Shown one piece after another: positions 8,680-17,335 of a stretch of DNA of 64,000 nucleotides; position 1 is the stretch's first letter, and each line of letters starts with the position of its first letter. Origin of the DNA: Arthrobacter sp. QXT-31 (GTDB lineage Bacteria > Actinomycetota > Actinomycetes > Actinomycetales > Micrococcaceae); NCBI RefSeq assembly GCF_001969265.1, contig NZ_CP019304.1:3162001-3226000 (forward strand), read 5' to 3'. The translations under genes were made by a program, and so were the position numbers. The notes below the pieces were generated by a model. The model worked only from the letters and a program-made list of their open reading frames with translations. It did not search any database and was not told the DNA's origin.

Positions 8680-10038
8680 GTGCAACTGTTCTCCACCAGG
8701 CCTGCCCCTGAGGCCGAGCCCGGACGGCCCAAGGCATCCAAGACCCCGCGAAGGCTGCGTAAGGGGGGAGCTGTTGCTGCCGCAGCCGCCGTCGTCCTTG
8801 CACTCAGCGCATGCGGCGGTGGATCTGCCGCCCAGAGCGCCGATGGAAAGGTTGAGCTCCGCTTCTCCTGGTGGGGCAGTGACAAGAGGGCGCAGGTGAC
8901 CCAGGAAGCCATCAAGGCCTTTGAAGCCGAAAACCCGAACATCAAGATCAAGCCGGAGTACGGCGACTGGAGCGGCTACTGGGACAAGCTGGCCACGCAG
9001 GTGGCTGCCAATGACGCTCCCGACATCATCCAGATGGACGAGAAGTACATCACCGAGTACTCCAGCCGCGGAGCGCTGCTTGACCTCTCGAAGTACGACA
9101 TCGACACGTCGAAGCTCGACGAGGCCACTCTTAAGGCGGGCCAGAGCGCCGACGGTCTGACAGGTATCCCGGCCGGCATTAATGCGGCCACCATACTTGC
9201 GAACCCGGCGGTGTTCAAGGCTGCAGGCGTGGCATTGCCCGACGACGCGACCTGGACCTGGGCGGACTTCGAACGGATCTCGGCCGAAGTGACGGCGAAA
9301 TCCCCGAAGGGCACTTACGGAGCCGCCGCCTACGGGACTGATGAGGCATCCCTCGGAGTATGGCTGCGGCAGAACGGAAAGTCCCTCTACACCGAAGATG
9401 GCAAGCTCGGCTTCGAGCCGGCGGATGTTGCCGCTTGGTGGGCGTTCCTCAAACAAATGAGCGAAGGCAAGGCAGTTCCCTCGGCGTCGGAGGTTGTTGA
9501 AGCTGAAGCAGCGCCTCTGGACCAGAGCGGTCTCGCAACGGGTAAGAATGGACTCGCCTTCTGGTGGTCCAACCAGCTTCCCGCCCTGGAAAAGGCCGCA
9601 GGCTCCGAACTGAAGATCCTGAGGTTCCCCACAAAGACCGGCTCGGCAGCCGACGCCCAGCTCTGGTACAAGGCCTCGCAGTTCTGGTCGGCATCCTCCA
9701 GAACCAAACACCCGGAGGAGGTCGCCAAGTTCATCAACTTCCTGGCGAACGACGCCAAGGCCGGCCAAGCACTCCTGGCCGACCGCGGTGTCTACCCGAA
9801 CACCGATGTGCGCAAGGCGATCTCCGCCAAGCTGACCCCTGCGGACGTCAAGGTTGTGAAGTTCATTGACCAAATCAAGAATGAACTGGGCGAGGCTCCC
9901 GCCCCGCCGCCGAAGGGCGCAGGTGCCATCCAGGAAATCATCAAGCGTTACACCTCGGAGGTGCTGTTCAACAGGCTCTCGGCAGATGAAGCCGGCAAGA
10001 AAGCGGTGGATGAGATGAAGTCCGCCATCAGCAGCTAG
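8680..10038 (+). CDS. Sugar ABC transporter substrate-binding lipoprotein
   Basis: 452 residues. A basic N-terminus and hydrophobic stretch end in the lipobox LSAC with the lipidated Cys at 45, followed by GGGSAA, so it is anchored on the outside of the membrane. The mature part is an extracellular family 1 binding protein (KVELRFSWWG start, AFEAENPNIKIKPEYGDWSGYWDKL cut here into its two halves AFEAENPNIK and YGDWSGYWDK). GTG 8680 follows GATCGGAG. It pairs with the permeases at 6658 and 7592. The neighbouring GH42 and rhamnose genes suggest an oligosaccharide ligand released from plant polysaccharide; the ligand is inferred only. Confidence 0.9.
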   Translation: MQLFSTRPAPEAEPGRPKASKTPRRLRKGGAVAAAAAVVLALSACGGGSAAQSADGKVELRFSWWGSDKRAQVTQEAIKAFEAENPNIKIKPEYGDWSGYWDKLATQVAANDAPDIIQMDEKYITEYSSRGALLDLSKYDIDTSKLDEATLKAGQSADGLTGIPAGINAATILANPAVFKAAGVALPDDATWTWADFERISAEVTAKSPKGTYGAAAYGTDEASLGVWLRQNGKSLYTEDGKLGFEPADVAAWWAFLKQMSEGKAVPSASEVVEAEAAPLDQSGLATGKNGLAFWWSNQLPALEKAAGSELKILRFPTKTGSAADAQLWYKASQFWSASSRTKHPEEVAKFINFLANDAKAGQALLADRGVYPNTDVRKAISAKLTPADVKVVKFIDQIKNELGEAPAPPPKGAGAIQEIIKRYTSEVLFNRLSADEAGKKAVDEMKSAISS

Positions 10039-10053
10039 CTCCATCCAAAGAAA

Positions 10054-10091
10054 CCCGGGCAGTCTCCGTACGGAGACTGCCCGGGGTTTTT
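10054..10091 (+). terminator. Rho-independent terminator
   Basis: A perfect 16-bp stem (CCCGGGCAGTCTCCGT and its complement, 10054-10085) is followed by GTTTTTC. It ends the importer transcript and separates it from the convergent GH42 gene. Confidence 0.9.
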
Positions 10092-10110
10092 CTGGAGGAC
10101 CGCGGCACCT

Positions 10111-12144
10111 TCAGTCCTCGGCGATCACCGCCGCCCCTCCGCCGGGCACGAAGCCGGCGAAACGTCCGCCGCCCAACAGCTCTTCGCCGTCGGCCTTCAC
10201 TGCCGCATCCGCCCGGCCGTGGTTGATGGCGAAGAGGAAGCGGCGCCCGTCGGCGGTGACCCGCCTGGTGAGCTCGACGCCGGCAGCGGCCTCCGCGACG
10301 GCTGCCACTCCCGCTTCGGCCAGGAGCTTGTCCAGGAGGTTTTCGATGCCGTCCCGGTCGGGGAGGGTTGCCAGATACCAGGCCGCGCCGCTGCCGGTGG
10401 CCCTTCTGGTGAGTGCCGGCACGCCGGCGAGCGGGTAGCCGGTGAAGGTGGCCAGGGTTTCCGCGCCCTCGGCATGCACGTGCTCGCTCCAGACCCGGCC
10501 CGTGGTGCCGTCGCTCAGGGCAACCTGGTAATCCTCGAGCAGCGGGTGGAACTCCTCCGTCCGGATTCCCAGCAGTTCGCGGAAGGCGCCCGGGTAGCCG
10601 CCCAGCCGGACGTGGTCGCGTTCGTCGACGATGCCGCTGAAGTAGCTGACCAGCACCGTGGCACCGGCTTCGGCGGCGCCGACGATGTTGGCCGCGGCGG
10701 CGTCGGTGACGCAGTAGAGCGTGCAGACCAGGACCAGGTCGTAGCCGGTGAGGTCCGCGGCGGGATGCACGAAGTCCACGCCGACGCCGCGCAGGAACAG
10801 CGAACGGTGGAATTCGCGGATCAGGTCGAGGTACTTCACATCCATGCTTGGGTGCGAGTCCAGTTCGCTCGCCCACCACGCCTCGTAGTCGAAGACAATG
10901 GCCACCCGGGATTCCACGGTGGAGCCCTTGACCGCCCCGAGTTTGCCAAGGGCTTCACCCAGGGCCACCACTTCCCGCCACACCCGCGTGTCCCGGCCGC
11001 CGTGCGGCACCATGGCCGAGTGGAATTTCTCGGCGCCGGCAACGCTCTGCCGCCACTGGAAGAACATGACGGCGTCGGCGCCGCGGGCCACGTGCGCCAG
11101 CGAATTGCGGAGCATCTCGCCGGGCATCTTTGGCTGGTTGCGCGGCTGCCAGTTCACGGCCGACGTCGAATGCTCCATCAGGATCCATGGCCTGTTGCCC
11201 GCAATACCGCGGGTGAGGTCCGCGCTGAACGCCAGTTCGATTTCCCGTTCCCGGTCCGCGGCCACCAGGTAATGGTCGTTGGCCACCACGTCCAGGGCCC
11301 CGGCCCAGTGGAAGTAGTCCATGGACTTGGTGGCGCTGGACACCATGAGGTTGGTGGTGGCCGGAATGTCCGGGGTCACTTCCCGGATCACGGCCAGCAG
11401 GCAGCGGTAGTAGTCCAGCAGCGCCCAGGAGCTGAACCGCTGGAAGTCCAGCCGCTGCGTCGGGTTGAGGATGGCGGGGGCGGCCCGGGGCGGAATGATC
11501 TCCTGGAATGACGCATAGTGCTGGGACCAGAAAGCCGTGCCCCAGGCCTCGTTCAGCGCCTCGACGCTGCCATAGCGCTGCTCCAGCCAGCGCCGGAACG
11601 CCGCTGCGTCCTCGTCGCCGTAAAACTCTGACACGTGGCAGCCCAGCTCGTTGTCCACGTGCCACAGCGCCAGGGCCGGATGGTCCTTGTACCGTTCGGC
11701 CAGCTTCCGGGTGATGCCAGTGGCGTACCGGCGGTAAGCAGCGGACGACGGCGAGTAGTGCCGCCGGGAGCCACGTTCCAGGACGGTGCCCTCGGCGGTT
11801 ACCGGCAGGACCCCCGGATGCCTCCGGACCAGCCAGGCCGGGGGAGCGGCCGTCGCCGTGGCGAGGGCAACCTTGATGCCGGCGCCGTCCAGGCTGTCCA
11901 GCACCTCGTCCAGCCAGCCGAAGTCGTACTCCCCTTCGCGGGGCTCCAGGAGCGCCCAGGAAAAGATGGCCACGCTGAGGAGGGTTACGCCGGCCTCCTT
12001 CATGAGGCCGATGTCCTCCCGCCGCACGTCAGCCGGCCACTGCTCGGGGTTGTAGTCACCGCCGAATGCCAGGCCGGGGCCACTGTTCCATCGGGGAGCG
12101 CTGTTCCATCCGGGAGCGCGGGAAGAGGCTTGGTGCTCGGGCAT
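10111..12144 (-). CDS. GH42 beta-galactosidase
   Basis: 677 residues, the usual size for GH42. Domain A starts at about 24 (GLAFGGDYNPEQWP). The acid/base Glu166 is in WHVDNELGCH and the nucleophile Glu324 in ILMEHSTSAVNW; a beta-galactosidase trimerisation domain and C-terminal domain follow. There is no signal peptide, so it acts in the cytoplasm on imported galacto-oligosaccharides. ATG 12144 is chosen because the homologous region starts just after it; the frame extends upstream without homology. It lies 41 bp after the second Gfo/Idh-DUF6807 gene on the same strand and is probably co-transcribed. Confidence 0.92.
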   Translation of the reverse strand: MPEHQASSRAPGWNSAPRWNSGPGLAFGGDYNPEQWPADVRREDIGLMKEAGVTLLSVAIFSWALLEPREGEYDFGWLDEVLDSLDGAGIKVALATATAAPPAWLVRRHPGVLPVTAEGTVLERGSRRHYSPSSAAYRRYATGITRKLAERYKDHPALALWHVDNELGCHVSEFYGDEDAAAFRRWLEQRYGSVEALNEAWGTAFWSQHYASFQEIIPPRAAPAILNPTQRLDFQRFSSWALLDYYRCLLAVIREVTPDIPATTNLMVSSATKSMDYFHWAGALDVVANDHYLVAADREREIELAFSADLTRGIAGNRPWILMEHSTSAVNWQPRNQPKMPGEMLRNSLAHVARGADAVMFFQWRQSVAGAEKFHSAMVPHGGRDTRVWREVVALGEALGKLGAVKGSTVESRVAIVFDYEAWWASELDSHPSMDVKYLDLIREFHRSLFLRGVGVDFVHPAADLTGYDLVLVCTLYCVTDAAAANIVGAAEAGATVLVSYFSGIVDERDHVRLGGYPGAFRELLGIRTEEFHPLLEDYQVALSDGTTGRVWSEHVHAEGAETLATFTGYPLAGVPALTRRATGSGAAWYLATLPDRDGIENLLDKLLAEAGVAAVAEAAAGVELTRRVTADGRRFLFAINHGRADAAVKADGEELLGGGRFAGFVPGGGAAVIAED

Positions 12145-12185
12145 GCCGCTCCTTACTCGGGACGTGATCAGTCCTCGGGACGTGG

Positions 12186-14270
12186 TCAGCCTAGTTCGTG
12201 ACGCCCGGACACCACCAGGGATTCGACGGCGGCCGGTGACAGTTCGCCGTCGCACACCCAGACCCTGAGGCTCCGCCGGAGCGATTCGCCGGCGGCCAGC
12301 GTCACCGGCCTGTCCCAGGCCAGGGCAGACCCGACCCCCGGATACCCGGAGGAGCGGACAAACCACGGGTCGTCCGACTCGGCGGGCGCACCGAACACCA
12401 GCGTCGCGCCCTGCCCGGAGCGGATGCCGGGAACCTCGCCGAAGGAGGCCGTCCATGCCAGCCACGGCGCAACGGAACCGTGGACGGCCGGTTCCCCTTC
12501 GGCGTCGGACGTGAAAACGCGGGCGCCGCTGCAGGCCGGGAGGCGCCAGAAGAAGCCGCCGTAGCCGCTGCCCGCGGCACCATTGGAGCCGGGACTGCCC
12601 AGTGAAACATCGACGACGGCGGTCAGTTCACTGCGCAGGTCCAGGCGCCATGCGCGCTCGTCCAGGATCTCGCGGCCGAGGATCCGCTGTTCTGTCAGCA
12701 GCGGCTGGCCTTCAGCGCTGAGCCAGCGGAGCTGCCATATGGCGGGTTCGCCCGGCAGCGCACCCCCGGCGTTGGCGGGCAGCAGCTCGATCCTGCCGTG
12801 GTCCTGCCGGGACACGTACGCTCCGGCGTCGCGCAGGTAGGTCTTTCCGCCCCAGAAGTTGGTGCCGTTGACGTCCTGGAGCGCGAACCCCGCGCCCAAG
12901 TGCCAGGGGTGGTCCGCGGGCAGATGGTCCGTCACCACGGTTCCGCCGAGGGTGGTGACGGGGTGCAGGTAGGGGCGCGGGGACAGCCCCGCATTGAGGC
13001 CTGCCCCGGTGCGCTGGACGGCGAGGGTCCTGCCGCCGGCGTCGAACAGGACTCCGGTCCCGGGCGGATCGGCGGGGCGCGCCCACGGCAGGCCCAGCTC
13101 ACTGAAGGTGGCGTGGGCCCGGATGGCCCGTTCCAGGGCGTCCTCAATGCCGGGAATAACCGCACGGGCGGCGTCTCCCTCGCCCTCCCAGAGCACGTGG
13201 GTGGGGCCGATTGGCGCCGGCGGCTCTGCCGTGCGGACGGCTTCGAGAACCAGCATGAACGCACCGGAGTCGTTGAGGGCGCTGGTGAGTTCCGTGCCTC
13301 CGGCCAGGTGCTCCAGCAGGTTTTCGGTCAGGTCGTCTCGGCCGAACTCCATCGTCTGCTCTCCGGCGGCGTTGCTGATCTGCAGCCGGTCCTCGGTGTA
13401 ATGGAAAACAGCCGTTCCCTCTGAGCCCTGCAGTGTGATGTATGGCTCCACCGATTCCGAGGCGCACAGCGTCAGGGCGCAGGTGATCGGCAGCCCGGCG
13501 GCGGTGCGGATCCGGATGACCGACGTGTCATCGGATTCGATGTCGTTCGCCCGGTAGAGGTCCGTCTGCACGGAGGCCACGTCCTCCACCGTCCGGGCGC
13601 CTGCGATTCGCAGGGCGGTGGCAATGGCATGCGCCAGGGGATTGGTGGCCACGCCGTCCACCACATCAATTCCGTCGAGGCTGCGCTTGCCGGCCCAGCG
13701 CGAGCGCCTGTAGTACGCGCGGTCCCGCACCCAGCGACCGGTTGCGCCGATTCCCTCCAGGGTGCCGATGGTGCCGTCTGTGAGGAGCTTTTCGATGGCG
13801 GGCAGTGCCTGCGACCCCAGGCTTTGGAAACCGACCTGCACGCTCCGCCCGGATGCCCCGGCGGCCTCCTGCAGCTGCCGGAAGTCGGCCAGCGAGGCCA
13901 CCGGCGGTTTCTCCAGGTAGAGGTCGGCGCCGGATGCCAGGGCAGCGAGGGCGAGGGGCGCGTGGGTCTGGATGGGCGTGGCCACAATGACAACATCGGG
14001 CCTGTGGTTGCCCGCAAGGAGGGACTGCAGGTCGGGGTGGACCGCGGTGGTGGCCGGCAGCGCACCCGGGGACGGGGGATTGGGGTCCGCCACGGCCACC
14101 AGTTCCACCGTGCCGGCCTGCCGCAGCCGTTCCAGGTTCTTCAGATGGATGGCCCCGAAGCCGTGGACGCCGACCAGGGCCACCCGTGCCGGACTGGTGC
14201 GCCCGCGTGACGCGGCGTGCTCATCCTGCGCGCCTGGGTTTGCAGCGTCCGTGGTGGGAGGCATCTCCAT
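12186..14270 (-). CDS. Gfo/Idh/MocA-DUF6807 fusion, second paralogue
   Basis: 694 residues from ATG 14270, which has the ribosome site ACAGGAG; upstream in-frame ATGs exist, but the farthest would overlap an operator. The architecture equals that of the 4209-6260 gene: GVHGFGAIH dinucleotide loop, LEKPPVASL, then a DUF6807 domain starting RPYLHPVTTLGG with TDHLPADHPWHLG and NFWGG. The two proteins are clearly homologous over their whole length, so they are paralogues from a duplication or separate acquisitions. It is followed by GH42, which points to a role in processing galactosidic oligosaccharides or their oxidised forms. Substrate not known. Confidence 0.8.
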   Translation of the reverse strand: MEMPPTTDAANPGAQDEHAASRGRTSPARVALVGVHGFGAIHLKNLERLRQAGTVELVAVADPNPPSPGALPATTAVHPDLQSLLAGNHRPDVVIVATPIQTHAPLALAALASGADLYLEKPPVASLADFRQLQEAAGASGRSVQVGFQSLGSQALPAIEKLLTDGTIGTLEGIGATGRWVRDRAYYRRSRWAGKRSLDGIDVVDGVATNPLAHAIATALRIAGARTVEDVASVQTDLYRANDIESDDTSVIRIRTAAGLPITCALTLCASESVEPYITLQGSEGTAVFHYTEDRLQISNAAGEQTMEFGRDDLTENLLEHLAGGTELTSALNDSGAFMLVLEAVRTAEPPAPIGPTHVLWEGEGDAARAVIPGIEDALERAIRAHATFSELGLPWARPADPPGTGVLFDAGGRTLAVQRTGAGLNAGLSPRPYLHPVTTLGGTVVTDHLPADHPWHLGAGFALQDVNGTNFWGGKTYLRDAGAYVSRQDHGRIELLPANAGGALPGEPAIWQLRWLSAEGQPLLTEQRILGREILDERAWRLDLRSELTAVVDVSLGSPGSNGAAGSGYGGFFWRLPACSGARVFTSDAEGEPAVHGSVAPWLAWTASFGEVPGIRSGQGATLVFGAPAESDDPWFVRSSGYPGVGSALAWDRPVTLAAGESLRRSLRVWVCDGELSPAAVESLVVSGRHELG

Positions 14271-14349
14271 CGTGCTCCTGTCCGGCGCTGCCCTGCTGTG
14301 CGACGCCATCGTCTTTCCACACCGGGGGAGCGTGCCTTGCCGGAGGTTA

Positions 14350-14363
14350 GGCAAGCGCTTTCC
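14350..14363. promoter_or_regulatory. LacI-family operator (GGAAAG-like class)
   Basis: GGCAAGCGCTTTCC, one substitution away from a perfect palindrome, lies 80 bp upstream of the Gfo/Idh-DUF6807/GH42 operon start. It belongs to the same class as the sites at 6407, 6452 and 8631. Confidence 0.6.
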
Positions 14364-14402
14364 GAGGTTTTTTGTGTAAGTGTACTCGCCACGACCAATT
14401 TA

Positions 14403-14414
14403 TGTAACGTTTCA
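14403..14414. promoter_or_regulatory. LacI-family operator (TGAAACG class)
   Basis: TGTAACGTTTCA is a near-palindrome matching the pair of sites in front of the rhamnose operon (TGAATCGTGTCA, TGAAACGATTCA). It suggests that the adjacent LacI regulator also controls the GH42 operon. Confidence 0.55.
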
Positions 14415-14509
14415 AAAGGTCGTTCCCGCCCGCCGGGGTGAGCGCGTCCGGTTTCCGTGCCCGGTTTCGTCCGGGGCCGGTGCCCGCCACTCGCATCGCC
14501 CCGTGCGGG

Positions 14510-15532
14510 TCAGCGGGCTGGAGCGCCGGCAGTGCTCTGCCGGACTACCAGCTCTGGCGTGAAAACGACGGCGCGGTGCCGCGGATGCTGGCCGTCCAGT
14601 TCCTCCATCAGGAGTTCAATGGCGGTTCTGCCGATATTGTCCGTGGGCTGGCGGACGGACGAGAGCGGTACCACCGCGGACACCGCGAAGTCGATGTCGT
14701 CGTAGCCAATCAGGGCCACGTCCTCAGGGATGCGCACGCCGTTCATCATGGTCAGCGACTGCATCACCCCGAGCGCCAGCAGGTCGTTGGCGCAGAAGAT
14801 CCCGTCCGGCAGTTTCCCGGTGCCCCGCTCCACGAGATTGTTGCCCACGCCGCGTCCGGCGAGCACGGACTGGCCGTCGGAGTCGAGCACCTCCAGGGTT
14901 GCCCCGTCCACTTCGGCCACAGCCCGGCGGGCCCCTGCGAGGCGGTCGGCCACCTGGCGGATGGACAGCGGCCCGCCCACGAAGGCCAGATTCCGGCGCC
15001 CCAGCTCAAGGAGGTGCCGGGCGGCAAGGTACCCGCCGGCGTCGTCATCCACCGAGACGGAACTGAACCGGTCCTCGTCGGCCAGCCGGTCCACCAGGAC
15101 GGTGGGGACACCGCGCTGGCGCAGGGCGTCCAGCCGGTCTGCGACGTCCCCCACCGGTGAGATGAGAAGACCCTGGACCCGCTGCTCCTGGAAGAGGTCG
15201 ATGTAGTGCGATTCCCGTTTCGCATCATGGCCGCTGTCACCCAGCAGCACGGCGCTGCCGTTTACTGCCGCCGCATCCTCGGCGGCGCGGACCACTGAGG
15301 TGAAGAAAGGGTTGCCGACGTCCAGGACCACGACGCCGATGGTGCGGCTGTGTCCGGCGCGCAGCTGGCGGGCGGCGTCGTTGCGGACGAACCCCAGTTC
15401 ATCGATGGCCTTCAGAACCCTGTCCCTGGTGCGCGCGGACACGCGGTCGGGATTGTTGAGGACGTTGGAGACCGTGCCCACCGCAACCTGTGCGTGGTTG
15501 GCGACGTCCTTGATGCTGGCTGCCCGCGACAT
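14510..15532 (-). CDS. LacI-family transcriptional regulator, probable rhamnose regulator
   Basis: 340 residues from ATG 15532, preceded by GGAGGAACAGCAG. The N-terminal helix-turn-helix and hinge helix are typical (SIKDVANHAQVAVGTVSNVL, residues 4-23, then RVSARTRDRV). A periplasmic-binding-protein-like effector domain follows (TIGVVVLDVGNPFF start, ending in a PHRRAV-like tail). It is divergent from the rhamnose operon and flanked on the other side by the GH42 operon. Operators of the TGAAACG class occur at both ends (14403 and 15607-15631), so autoregulation and control of both operons is likely. The effector is presumably a rhamnose-related sugar. Confidence 0.85.
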   Translation of the reverse strand: MSRAASIKDVANHAQVAVGTVSNVLNNPDRVSARTRDRVLKAIDELGFVRNDAARQLRAGHSRTIGVVVLDVGNPFFTSVVRAAEDAAAVNGSAVLLGDSGHDAKRESHYIDLFQEQRVQGLLISPVGDVADRLDALRQRGVPTVLVDRLADEDRFSSVSVDDDAGGYLAARHLLELGRRNLAFVGGPLSIRQVADRLAGARRAVAEVDGATLEVLDSDGQSVLAGRGVGNNLVERGTGKLPDGIFCANDLLALGVMQSLTMMNGVRIPEDVALIGYDDIDFAVSAVVPLSSVRQPTDNIGRTAIELLMEELDGQHPRHRAVVFTPELVVRQSTAGAPAR

Positions 15533-15605
15533 TCTGCTGTTCCTCCGAAGACCGATTGCCCATCCAGGTGAAAACGCTTGACACCCTTCTTTCCTCCAGC
15601 GTACT

Positions 15606-15632
15606 TTGAATCGTGTCAATGAAACGATTCAA
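15606..15632. promoter_or_regulatory. Double LacI-type operator in front of rhamnose operon
   Basis: A 27-bp near-palindrome made of two abutting 12-mers, TGAATCGTGTCA (15607-15618) and TGAAACGATTCA (15620-15631), each with central CG. It sits midway between the divergent LacI and rhaM genes. A separate GAAAACGCTTGA site at 15570-15581 could serve the regulator itself. Confidence 0.65.
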
Positions 15633-15702
15633 GACCTCAGCGACCTGAATGAATTCTGTTCTGGCTGCTTCCCCACCATCGAGACGTCCACAGGAGTGCC
15701 AC

Positions 15703-16071
15703 ATGAGGGTTTGCTTCCGATCCTCCGTCCAGCCGGAGCTGCTGGCGGAGTACCGCCGGCGGCACGCGGCCGTCTGGCCGGAGATGCTCGCCGCACTCAA
15801 GGGCGCGGGCTGGAACAACTACTCGCTGTTCCTCGACGGCGACGGACTGCTGGTCGGCTACCTCGAATGCGACGACTTTGACGCGGTGCGTGCCCGGATG
15901 GCACTCACGGACGTCAACGCCCGCTGGCAGGCCGAAATGGCCACACTCTTCCGGAACAGCGACGTTCCGCCCGACCAAGGCTTCCGGGTGCTCGACGAGG
16001 TGTTCAACCTCGACCAGCAGCTGGCAGCGGCCGGCGGCGCCACCTCGGATGCCGCTGCCGCCGGACAGTGA
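15703..16071 (+). CDS. rhaM: L-rhamnose mutarotase
   Basis: 122 residues, ferredoxin-like fold. RVCFRSSVQPELLAEYRRRH carries the substrate Arg/Tyr/His helix. WNNYSLFLDG and LVGYLEC are family core strands, and RWQAEMATLF follows near the C-terminus. The enzyme interconverts alpha and beta anomers of rhamnose for the isomerase. ATG 15703 has the ribosome site CAGGAG. It is the first gene of the rhamnose operon, 92 bp before rhaI. The C-terminal tail is Ala-rich and beyond the core fold. Confidence 0.92.
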   Translation: MRVCFRSSVQPELLAEYRRRHAAVWPEMLAALKGAGWNNYSLFLDGDGLLVGYLECDDFDAVRARMALTDVNARWQAEMATLFRNSDVPPDQGFRVLDEVFNLDQQLAAAGGATSDAAAAGQ

Positions 16072-16111
16072 AACTTCCAAAACAGACACTGCCCACGCAC
16101 TGCCACACAAG

Positions 16112-16151
16112 CAGACACTTCCCAACCTGACCAGACACTTCCCAACCTGAC
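16112..16151 (+). repeat. Tandem 20-bp direct repeat in rhaM-rhaI spacer
   Basis: CAGACACTTCCCAACCTGAC occurs twice head to tail (16112-16131, 16132-16151), with a diverged third start (CAGACACTGCCC) at 16083. It is probably a replication-slippage duplication in the spacer just before the rhaI ribosome site. Confidence 0.85.
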
Positions 16152-16163
16152 GAAAGAATCATC

Positions 16164-17330
16164 ATGAACAACACAGCATCGGCTCTGGGCCGGCTTTCGG
16201 AGCTGGCGATCGAGGTCCCTTCGTGGGCTTATGGCAACTCGGGCACCAGGTTCAAGGTGTTCGGCACTCCCGGTACCCCCCGCATAGTGCAGGAGAAGCT
16301 GGCGGACGCGGCGAAAGTCCATGAGCTGACGGGTTTGGCGCCCACCGTGGCGCTGCACATCCCGTGGGACAAGGTGGACGACTACGCCGCCCTGAAGGAG
16401 TACGCGGCCGGTTTGGGGGTGGGGCTGGGCACAATCAACTCGAACACGTTCCAGGATGACGAGTACAGGTTCGGCTCGCTGACGTCCTCGGATGAGGCCG
16501 TGCGCCGCCGGGCGATCGACCACCACTTCGAGTGCATCGACATCATGCACGCCACCGGGTCCCGGGACCTGAAGATCTGGCTCGCGGACGGCACGAACTA
16601 CCCGGGCCAGGATGATATGCGGGGCCGGCAGGACCGGTTGGCCGAGTCCCTGCGGGAGATCTACGCCCGCCTCGGCGAGGACCAGCGGCTGGTGCTGGAG
16701 TACAAGTTCTTCGAGCCGGCTTTCTACCACACGGATGTCCCGGACTGGGGCACCTCGTATGCCCAGACCCTGGCCCTGGGGGAGAAGGCGTTCGTCTGCC
16801 TGGACACCGGCCACCACGCCCCGGGCACGAACATCGAGTTCATCGTGATGCAGCTGCTGCGCCTGGGCAAGCTGGGCTCGTTCGACTTCAACTCCCGCTT
16901 CTACGCCGACGACGACCTGATCGTGGGCGCCGCGGATCCGTTCCAGCTGTTCCGCATCATGCATGAGGTGATCCGCGGCGGCGGCTTTGGCAGGGACTCC
17001 GGTGTCGCGCTGATGCTGGACCAGTGCCACAACCTGGAGGAGAAGATCCCGGGCCAGATCCGCTCGGTCCTGAATGTGCAGGAGATGACGGCCCGGGCCC
17101 TGCTGGTGGATACGGCCGCGTTGGCCGAGGCGCAGCGTGCCGGGGATGTGCTGGCCGCGAATGCGGTGTTCAACGACGCGTTCTACACCGACGTCCGGCC
17201 GGTCCTGGCCGAGTGGCGTGAATCCCGCGGCCTGCCCGCCGACCCGATCGCTGCCTACAAGGCCAGCGGCTACCAGAAGAAGATCAACGAGGACCGCGTG
17301 GGCGGCCAGCAAGCCGGATGGGGCGCATAA
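16164..17330 (+). CDS. rhaI: L-rhamnose isomerase
   Basis: 388 residues of the actinobacterial/Pseudomonas-type rhamnose isomerase (TIM barrel, xylose-isomerase-like). The metal-site residues lie in VLEYKFFEPAF (Glu), VCLDTGHHAPG (Asp, His) and FDFNSRFYADDDL (Asp). It converts L-rhamnose to L-rhamnulose in the cytoplasm. It lies in order with the mutarotase, aldolase and kinase, giving a complete pathway. A possible ribosome site (GAAAG) lies before ATG 16164. Confidence 0.9.
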   Translation: MNNTASALGRLSELAIEVPSWAYGNSGTRFKVFGTPGTPRIVQEKLADAAKVHELTGLAPTVALHIPWDKVDDYAALKEYAAGLGVGLGTINSNTFQDDEYRFGSLTSSDEAVRRRAIDHHFECIDIMHATGSRDLKIWLADGTNYPGQDDMRGRQDRLAESLREIYARLGEDQRLVLEYKFFEPAFYHTDVPDWGTSYAQTLALGEKAFVCLDTGHHAPGTNIEFIVMQLLRLGKLGSFDFNSRFYADDDLIVGAADPFQLFRIMHEVIRGGGFGRDSGVALMLDQCHNLEEKIPGQIRSVLNVQEMTARALLVDTAALAEAQRAGDVLAANAVFNDAFYTDVRPVLAEWRESRGLPADPIAAYKASGYQKKINEDRVGGQQAGWGA

Positions 17331-17335
17331 AAGCC

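Noticed and set aside
8617..10044. 475-codon minus-strand frame opposite the sugar-binding lipoprotein
   Set aside because: The + strand has a lipobox, a ribosome site and a binding-protein fold; the antisense frame has no recognisable domain.
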